From assembly GCF_026626665.1 (NCBI RefSeq), contig NZ_JAPNKE010000002.1, positions 10,126,001-10,190,000 of the forward strand: DNA of 64,000 nt, given 5' to 3'. Under the pieces are notes generated by a model. The model had not been told where the DNA came from. It saw nothing but the letters and a program-made list of their open reading frames with translations, and searched no databases. Shown one piece after another: positions 57,632 to 64,000 of this stretch; positions within the stretch are counted from its first letter, which is position 1; every line of letters starts with the position of its first letter. The stretch comes from Nannocystis pusilla. GTDB taxonomy: Bacteria; Myxococcota_A; Polyangia; Nannocystales; Nannocystaceae. The translations under genes and the position numbers were made by a program.

Positions 57632-59805
57632 ATGCCCGCCGATTCCTCCGCCGGCCAGATGGCGCCCGAGTTCGCGAGCGACGAGGATCTGCTGGACCGG
57701 CTCTCCTCGCGGCCGCACGAGGTGGTGTATCTGGTGGGCTCGGCGGTGACGGCCCCGAGCCGCGCGGGCGAGCCCGGGGTGCCGCGCGTCGACGGGGTGA
57801 TCGAGCTCATCCGCGGCGAGTACCAGCGGGCCAGCGAGCTGCAGCGGTTCGAGGCGGCGCTGACGAAGGAGCCGGACAACCGCTACCAGGCGGCGTTTCG
57901 CCACCTGCTGCGCACGCGCGACCAGGACGTGGCGAACGCGGTGATCCGCCGCGCCGTGCTGGCGGCCCGCCGGCCGTCGCCGCGGTTCCCGGCGCCGCCG
58001 GCGGTGATCCACGACCACGAGGTGTGCCGCGCGCTCGAGGACGACGTCGAGGGCTGGCACCTGCCGCCGGCCGCCGACGCGCTCGGGCAGGTGCTCGCGC
58101 GCACCGGCGCCGACGCGGCCGCTGGTGCTGACGTCGAACTTCGACCCGCTGGTGGCGATCAGCGTGCGCCGGGCCGGCGGCCGCGCCTACGTGACCGCGC
58201 TCCACGGTGACGGCAGCCTGGCCGGCGTCGACGGCCAGGGCTGCCTGGTGGTCCACTTCCACGGCGACTGGTTTCGCACCGACACGCTGCACACGCCGGC
58301 GCAGCTGGGCCAGGACCGGCCCAAGCTGTCGGCGTCGCTGGCCCAGCTGATCAGCGCGCGCACCCTGGTGGTGCTCGGCTACAGCGGGTGGGACGACGTG
58401 TTCACGCGCTCGCTGATCGCGACGGTCCGCGGCGGGCTGGCGCCGCTCAAGATCGCGTGGGCGTTCTATCCGGAGGACGAGGCGGCGATCGTGCGCGGGT
58501 CGAGCCGCCTGCTCGAGGCGCTGCGCCCGGGCATCGAGCTCGGCCGGGTGGTGCTCTACAAGGGGATCGACGCGCACACGTTCCTGCCGCGGCTGGCCGA
58601 GCGCCTGGCCGAGCCGACCGCGAGCGAGAGCGGGGCGCAGCACGCGGGCGCGAGCGGGGCGCGGCCCGGCGAGCGGGGCGCGGCCCGGCGAGAGCGGGGC
58701 GCAGCACGCCAGCGAGAGCGGGGCGCAGCACGCGGGCGCGAGCGGGGCGCGGCCCGGCGAGAGCGGAGCGCACCTCGCGGGCGAGAGCGGGGCGCGGCCG
58801 GGGCAGAGCGGGTCGTTCTTCGCCGGCGAGAGCGGGCAGCGGCCGATCGTGCCGCCCTCCGAGCCGGCGGCGTCGTCGTCGCACACCGCCGGCTCGCTCG
58901 CCGCGGTGCTCGGGACCCACGCCGAGGCCGCCTGCGCGCCGGGGACGACGCCGCCCAGCTCGTCCTCGGGGACAGGTCCGCAAGGACATGGTGCTTCGGG
59001 CATGTCCTCGGGGACCGGTCCTGCAGGGCATGTCGCTCCGGGCATGCCCCAGGGGCCGAACCCGTTCCAGAAGGCCGGCATGCTGGGGCTGGCGGCGCGC
59101 TCGTACGTGGCGCGGGCGGCCGACGCGGCGCTGGCGGAGGCGCTCGAGGGCGGCGCGAGCGTGGTGGTGGTCCGCGGCGACTTCTCGATCGGCAAGTCGA
59201 GCCTGCTCTTGCGGGCCGACCGCGCGTGGCTCGGCGGGGCGGGCGCGGCGGTGTGCCTGCTCGACCTGCAGATGATGCGGGTCGACGACGTGAACCTGTT
59301 CTTCGACGAGTTCTTCGCCGAGGTCGGCCGCGCCTACGGGCAGACGTTCAAGACCTGGCGCGAGGTCCAGACGGCCGCCGCCCAGCGGCCGCTGCTGCTG
59401 ACGCTCGACGAGTTCGGCGGGCTGACGCCGGAGGTGGCGCAGCGGTTCGTGCCGGCGCTGTACCGCGTGGTCAGCCAGCTCGCGGGGTCGCTGCGGCTGG
59501 TGGTGACGACGCGCGACCCGATCGCCGAGGTGCTGGCGAGCTTCGAGCTGTCGAACCCCAACCTCGGCGACTGGCTCGAGGTCGAGCTGCGCCCGTTCAC
59601 CGAGGCGGAGCTCGGCCAGCTGCTGGCCCTGCTGCCGCCGCGGGCGCGGGCAGTGGCGGAGGCCGAGCGGGCGACGATCCGCGAGCGCACGAAGATGCTG
59701 CCGAAGCCGGCCCAGTGCCTGTGCTTCAACCTGTGGAAGGACGAGGCGGCCGGGGCCGGCGACGCCGACCTGGCGGCGCGGGTGCGCAAGAAGAGCTACC
59801 GGTGA
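57632..59805 (+). CDS. SIR2-like domain fused to an AAA ATPase (two frame breaks)
   Basis: About 725 residues. Residues about 25-330 match the SIR2-like fold used by bacterial NAD-consuming effectors: EVVYLVGSAVTAP (Gly-rich nucleotide loop), VLTSNFDPLVA, LVVHFHGDW with the conserved His and LVVLGYSGWDDVF. A Gly/Ala/Ser linker follows, built from an octapeptide minisatellite and palindrome-encoded sequence. The C-terminal 300 residues are an AAA-like ATPase: P-loop RGDFSIGKSS, LLLTLDEFGG as Walker B, VVTTRDP and a FTEAELGQLLALLP helical part. Breaks are near 58122 (GCGGCCGCTGG) and 58670 in the minisatellite. The stop overlaps the next gene as GTGA. A defence-type effector is plausible. Confidence 0.78.
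58618..58845 (+). repeat. 24-base coding minisatellite in the SIR2-AAA linker
   Basis: About nine imperfect 24-base units (GGCGAGAGCGGGGCGCGGCC type) encode octapeptides such as GESGARPG, SESGAQHA and GESGAHLA. The number of copies and the frame are easily changed by slippage. One of the two breaks in this gene lies here. Confidence 0.75.
58968..59052. repeat. In-frame ACATGTCC palindromes in the SIR2-AAA linker
   Basis: GGACAGGTCCGCAAGGACAT, GGGCATGTCC TCGGGGACCGGTCC and GGGCATGTC...GGGCATGCCCC elements lie in tandem and are translated (TGPQGHGASGMSS, TGPAGHVAPGMPQGP). It is the same family found in moeA and in the intergenic regions. Confidence 0.65.
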
Positions 59806-62800
59806 CGGTCGACAACCCGTACCGGGCGGCAGGGGCGTTCGCCGGCAAGGCGTACATCCGCCGCGGCGCCGACGCGGAGTTGGTCGAGCAGATCCGCGAC
59901 AACCAGTACTACCCGTACTTCGCGGCGCCGCGGCAGAGCGGCAAGTCGAGCCTGATCGCGCGCACGATGTCGTCGCTGCCGGCGCCGGAGTTCCGCTGCG
60001 CGCTGGTCGACCTGTCGCCGTTCGTGGTCCGCTCGTACGACGACTTCTGGCGCCAGTTCCTGCACGAGGTGGCCCGCAGCGCCAACTTCGACCCGGCGCC
60101 GATCGGCAAGGGCGACCCGCGCGAGGTGTTCAAGGCCTGGCTGGCGGCGTTCCCCGGCCGCCTGGTGATCTTCGTCGACGAGATCGACGTGCTCCTCCAC
60201 GTCGAGTGCCGCGAGCAGATCTTCAGCAAGATCAGGACCTTCTTCAACCTGCGCGCGCACGAGGAGGCGCTGCAGCGCCTGACCTTCGTGCTGGCCGGGG
60301 CGGCCCACTCGTCGCGCTTCATCTCCGACCCGCGCTGGTCGCCGTTCAACGTCGCCATCGAGATCGCGCTCGAGGACCTGTCGCTGGCGCAGGTCAGCCA
60401 GCTCGCGTCGTACCTGGCCACCGCGGGGGCGTTCGCCGGGCCCGACCTGGTGTCCCGCGTGTTCGAGCTGACGGCGGGCTCGGTGTTCCTGTGCCAGCTG
60501 GTGTTCGAGGCGCTGTGGAACCGCGCCGCCCGCGGGGCCAAGAAGCTCGACGCCAGCGACGTCGACGCGGTGGTGGCGACGATCGTCGCCGAGAGCTCGC
60601 GCAACATCCACTTCTACAACATCTTCCGCCTGGTCACCCAGGACGCGCGCCTGGCGATGCTGTTCCGCCGCCTCGTCGACGGCGAGGAGCTCGGCGAGGA
60701 GGACCGCAAGGAGCTGCAGCTGACCGGCCTGTGCCGCGGGATGGACCCGTTCCGCAACGAGGTGTACGCCCGCGTGTTCGGGACCGGCGGCCCGCTCGAC
60801 CTCAAGGTCGCAGGCGCCAAGGCGACGCTCGGCCGCAAGCTCGAGGCGGCGCTGACGAAGCGCCAGCAGCTCGCGGACGAGGGCGGCGCGACGACCGAGG
60901 TCGAGATCGAGATCGCGGCGCTGAAGCGAGAGTTCCGCGAGGGCGCGCAGCTCCGCGTGGGCGACGTGCTGGCCCGCGGCCGCTACCGCCTGCTGGGGAT
61001 GGTCGGTCAGGGCGGGTTCGCCACGGTGTGGCACGCGCGCGACGAGACGACCAAGCGCGAGGTGGCGCTCAAGGTGCTGCACGGGCAATTCGCGGAGGAC
61101 AAGACCCGCCGCGACCGCTTCTTCCGCGGGGCGTGGAAGATGTCCGAGCTGCGCCACCCGGCGATCGTGCAGGTGCTCGAGCCGTACGGCGAGGAGGCCG
61201 GGCGCCACTTCTTCGTGATGGAGTACATGTCCGGCGGGACGCTCCACGAGGCGGTGCTCGACAAGAAGCTCACCGCGGATCAGGTGGTCGCGGGCGTCGT
61301 CGCGGTCGGCCAGGCGCTGGTCCACGCGCACGAGCGCGGGCTGGTCCACCGCGACGTGAAGCCGTCGAACGTGCTGCTCGGCGAGGCCGCCGCGGCCAAG
61401 CTGACCGACTTCGACCTGGTCCGCGAACAGGACGCGTCAGGCTCGACCCGCACGGGGCCGATGGGCTCGTTCATCTACGCGGCGCCCGAGGTGCTCAACC
61501 GGCCGCAGGACGCCGACCACCGCGCCGACATCTACGGCCTGGCGATGACCGCGGTGTTCGGGCTCCACGGGGCCGAGTTGCCGCTGGAGGTGGTCCGCGA
61601 CGCCGACCGCTTCATCGACCGCCTGCACTGCGGGGGGTTGATGAAGGACGTGCTCAAGAAGGGAGTGGCGTGGGAGATCGAGCGCCGCTTCCGCTCGGCG
61701 GCCGAGTTCACGCAGGCGCTGTCGACGGCGTGGGCGGAGAAGGAGGTCGAGGCCGCGCCGCCGCCGCAGAAGTCGATGGCGCCGACGTGGACCGCGATGT
61801 TCGCGACGCTGCCGCTGCCGGAGTCGGGACCGCTGGCGGCGGCGAAGCCGGCGGCTCCGGCGGGGGGCCGGGCGGCGCGGCGGCCCCGATGACGCTGCGG
61901 AGCGCGGCGCCTGTCGAGGTGGATCTGGACGACGCGACGCTGCTCGAGGCGGAGCGGGACGACGACGCGGCGCCGATCGTCCCGGCGCTGGAAGCCGCCG
62001 CGCCGCGATCGTTCGCGGCGCCGATGCTCGCGGCGCCGATGGCCCCGGCGCCGATGGCCCCGGCGAAGCTCGCGGTGGCGAAGCAAGAAGAGGCCCCGCG
62101 CGCGGCCGAGGCGACGCTGACGACGGCGGCCCTGTCGGCGACGGCGCGGCAGGCGACCGCCACCGAGATGGCCCTCGACGAAGCGACGGTGGCGAGCGCC
62201 GAGATCGACGCGGTCGAGCGCGCGCGTCACCCGACCACGGGCGCGGTCTACCCGCGAGCCGCCGCGCAGGCGGAGGCCGTGCCGCCGGCGGCAGTCCACG
62301 CGCGGGCGCCCGGCCGCGGCGTGTACGCGCTGCTGGGCCTGTGCGCCAGCGCGGCGCTGGTGCTGCTGGCGATGCAGATCGCAGGCCCGAGCCTGCGCGA
62401 GACGAGCGAGCGCGGCGGCAGTGACTCCGGTGATTCGCGGCAGTTCGTGCCGTCGAAGAGCGAGCAGAAGCGCGACCCCTCGGCCACCGAGCCCGCGCCG
62501 CCCGAGGCCAAGCAGGACGGCTCCACCACGCAATTCGAGAAGATGGGCCCCGAGCTGCCGCCGGCGACCGTGACGAGCGCGCCGCCGCCGTCCACCGGCG
62601 AGAAGCCGCCCGAGGTGACGACGTCCGGGCCCGAGCCGGGCAGCGAGACCACCGACGGCACGACGACCGGCGAGGCGGACCCGCTCGACGCGAGCGGCAC
62701 GGCCGGCAAGGCCAGCGAGGCGACCACCAGCAAGCCGGGCAACGACAAGCCGCCCGCGGCGCCGAACGTCGGGCAGAAGCGGCCGAAGAAGACGATCGAG

Positions 62801-63189
62801 GAGCGGGTCGACGACGGCTGCTATCAGGTGAATTTCCGCGACGCTCAGGCGGGCGTGAAGATCTTGCAAGCGGTGCTCGAGCAGAAGCCGCAGAACATCG
62901 AGGCGCTGCGCTGCATGGCCCAGGGCATGCGGCAGATCGACAAGTACGACGACGCCGAGGTCTACTATGAACAATTGCTGAAGGCGACCGGCGACCTGCA
63001 TTGACGGCGCTGCTCGGGCTGGCCCAGGTCAACGAGCTGATGACCCGCTACGACCGCGCCAACGATTATTATCAGCGGGTGATCCGCATCGACCCGGACA
63101 ACAAGTCGGCGCAGGCGTTCTTCAACAGCTGGGCCGGCGGGACGGCGCGCAGCTCGCCCGGCGCCCCCGGGTTCCAGCTCAAGCGCTGA
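59802..63189 (+). CDS. AAA ATPase-Ser/Thr kinase-TPR membrane protein (two frame breaks)
   Basis: About 1,130 residues. GTG start overlaps the upstream stop by 4 bases. Residues about 1-370 are an AAA-like ATPase (APRQSGKSSL P-loop, VIFVDEIDVL Walker B), similar in layout to the ATPase of the upstream protein (KAYIRRGADAELVEQI versus RSYVARAADAALAEAL). A complete Hanks-type kinase follows at about 390-650: GMVGQGGFATVWHA, VALKVL, VHRDVKPSNVLL, TDFDLVRE (DFD in place of DFG) and GSFIYAAPEV. Then a low-complexity linker, one membrane helix (GVYALLGLCASAALVLLAMQI), a Ser/Thr/Pro-rich region and C-terminal TPR repeats (DAEVYYEQLL, ANDYYQRVIRIDPDN). Breaks lie near 61870 and 62998. Confidence 0.82.
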
Positions 63190-63491
63190 CGCCCGCGCCG
63201 TGCGGACGCGCGTGGCCCCGCGGCCGCGTGTCCGCGCGCGACACGTCGCGGGCCGCGGCGGCCCCCGCGGGTCGGGGGACGCACGACGCGCGGCCCGGGT
63301 GACCGCGACGCACTACGCACATTGACCGGCGGCGCCGCGAATCCGCGCTCGCCGCCGCGTCGCCGCCCGAGCCGGTCGCGCGAGCGAGCATTCGCGCGCG
63401 CCCCCGGGCCGCGCCGGCGCCCGCGCGAATGCGCATTCTCGTCGCCTTGACACCCGCGGCAGCGCCTCCTAGCGTCGCCCGAGGTTTCGCC
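63190..63491. other. Intergenic region
   Basis: About 300 extremely GC-rich bases after the kinase gene. No gene or clear hairpin element is recognised. Confidence 0.4.
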
Positions 63492-64000
63492 GTGCCCCGG
63501 ACCGAGCTGAACATTCACAGCGCCGACGTGCAGCAATTCGCGCCCGGGCACGAGAACGTGACCTTCGTGTACGACCCGGGCAACCCGACGCATTACGACT
63601 CCTACGAGTTCGAGATCAGCGACCGCCAGGGCCGGGTGGTCTACCGCGCCCGGACCGTGGGCCTCTACGACGGGACGCTGTGGGACGGCCGCGGCGACCA
63701 CACCGCGCCCGACGCCGCCATGCGCTTCGTCAGCCCGCTCGACTCGCCGTACCGGGCGCGGCTCTACGGGGTCGAGAACCCGGCGCCCACGGCCTTCTTC
63801 GCGGCCTCCCTGCATTTCTTCGCCAGCGCCAAGAACAAGCTGACGAGCCTGGTCAAGGACGCGCCGCCGGTGCCGACCGTGCATCAGGTCGCGGTGCTCT
63901 ATCACTCGCTCGAGCTCTCGCTCGGCGAGTGGCTGCCGGCCGAGGAGGTGGCGCGGCTGGGCGGCGTCGTCGCCGGGCTCGCGCCGACGTTCGCCGCGGC
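63492..64000 (+). CDS. Unknown protein, truncated by the window end
   Basis: At least 169 residues, open to the right edge. GTG start at 63492 (MPRTELNIHSADVQQF). A beta-rich N-terminal domain (VTFVYDPGNPTHYDSYEFEI, GRVVYRARTVGLYDGTLWDG, PYRARLYG) recalls an Ig-like or FlgD-like fold that supports secretion-machine or cell-wall proteins. A second part (FFASAKNKLTSLVKDAPPVP, LYHSLELSLGEWLP) is helical. No signal peptide. I do not recognise the family; the missing C-terminus may carry the diagnostic domain. Confidence 0.7.
   Translation, partial: MPRTELNIHSADVQQFAPGHENVTFVYDPGNPTHYDSYEFEISDRQGRVVYRARTVGLYDGTLWDGRGDHTAPDAAMRFVSPLDSPYRARLYGVENPAPTAFFAASLHFFASAKNKLTSLVKDAPPVPTVHQVAVLYHSLELSLGEWLPAEEVARLGGVVAGLAPTFAA

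Noticed and set aside
58125..61892. A single 1,255-residue protein
   Set aside because: It crosses from the SIR2 frame through out-of-frame low-complexity sequence into the next gene. The GTGA overlap and the in-frame ATPase motifs show two separate proteins.

Overview
The window is a high-GC (roughly 70% by eye), densely coding bacterial sequence. It looks like a predatory myxobacterium, most plausibly Nannocystaceae (Nannocystis-like). The basis is the many secreted lipoproteins with a Ser/Thr/Gly-rich linker after the lipobox, DUF4215-type Cys repeats, ADYC and fibro-slime domains, MYXO-CTERM C-termini (Cys-containing motif, hydrophobic segment, Arg run), FG-GAP/VCBS propellers and Hanks-type kinases fused to TPR domains. 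The genus is an inference.

Layout. 0-3.4 kb: NuoE/NuoF-type diaphorase (formate dehydrogenase beta-like) overlapping moeA, minus strand. 3.9-7.6 kb: a tandem pair of coiled-coil proteins and a DUF4143-type ATPase. 7.7-18.2 kb: cell-wall amidase, lipoproteins, PQQ-type sugar dehydrogenase, protoglobin, AHSA1/SnoaL fusion beside a broken ArsR gene, YdeI-like fragment, phosphoinositide phospholipase C with a ricin-type lectin. 18.7-21.3 kb: a compact RiPP (graspetide-like) cluster with two precursor peptides, an MvdC/MvdD-like ATP-grasp ligase and a PpiC-related maturation protein. 21.3-34.7 kb: ADYC lipoprotein, kinase-TPR, AlkB, DUF72, MYXO-CTERM and fibro-slime proteins, dusB, an orphan radical SAM/SPASM enzyme, and an ArsR/AHSA1 pair with an operator-like palindrome. 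35-49 kb: an accessory surface-protein region with two paralogous BNR-propeller lipoproteins flanking an FG-GAP protein, then a second FG-GAP protein coupled to an HExxH metallopeptidase. 49-57 kb: beta-lactamase-fold hydrolase, pyrF, beta-propeller lipoprotein, PcfJ-like protein, S41 protease and an outer-membrane protein. 57.6-63.2 kb: a two-gene operon (SIR2-like + AAA; AAA + Ser/Thr kinase + membrane segment + TPR) that is the best candidate for an undescribed defence or signalling system.

Two window-wide signals stand out. First, a family of short palindromes with arms of the type RACATGTCC/GGACATGTY lies mostly 3' of genes and in convergent junctions, but is also translated in frame inside moeA and the SIR2-AAA protein. 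At pyrF it has been amplified in tandem together with the gene's last codons. Second, about 30 single-base frame breaks interrupt otherwise well-conserved proteins, many at G/C runs or CG repeats. This many in essential-looking genes points to indel errors in the assembly. Genes are therefore given over their full reconstructed span, with each break noted.
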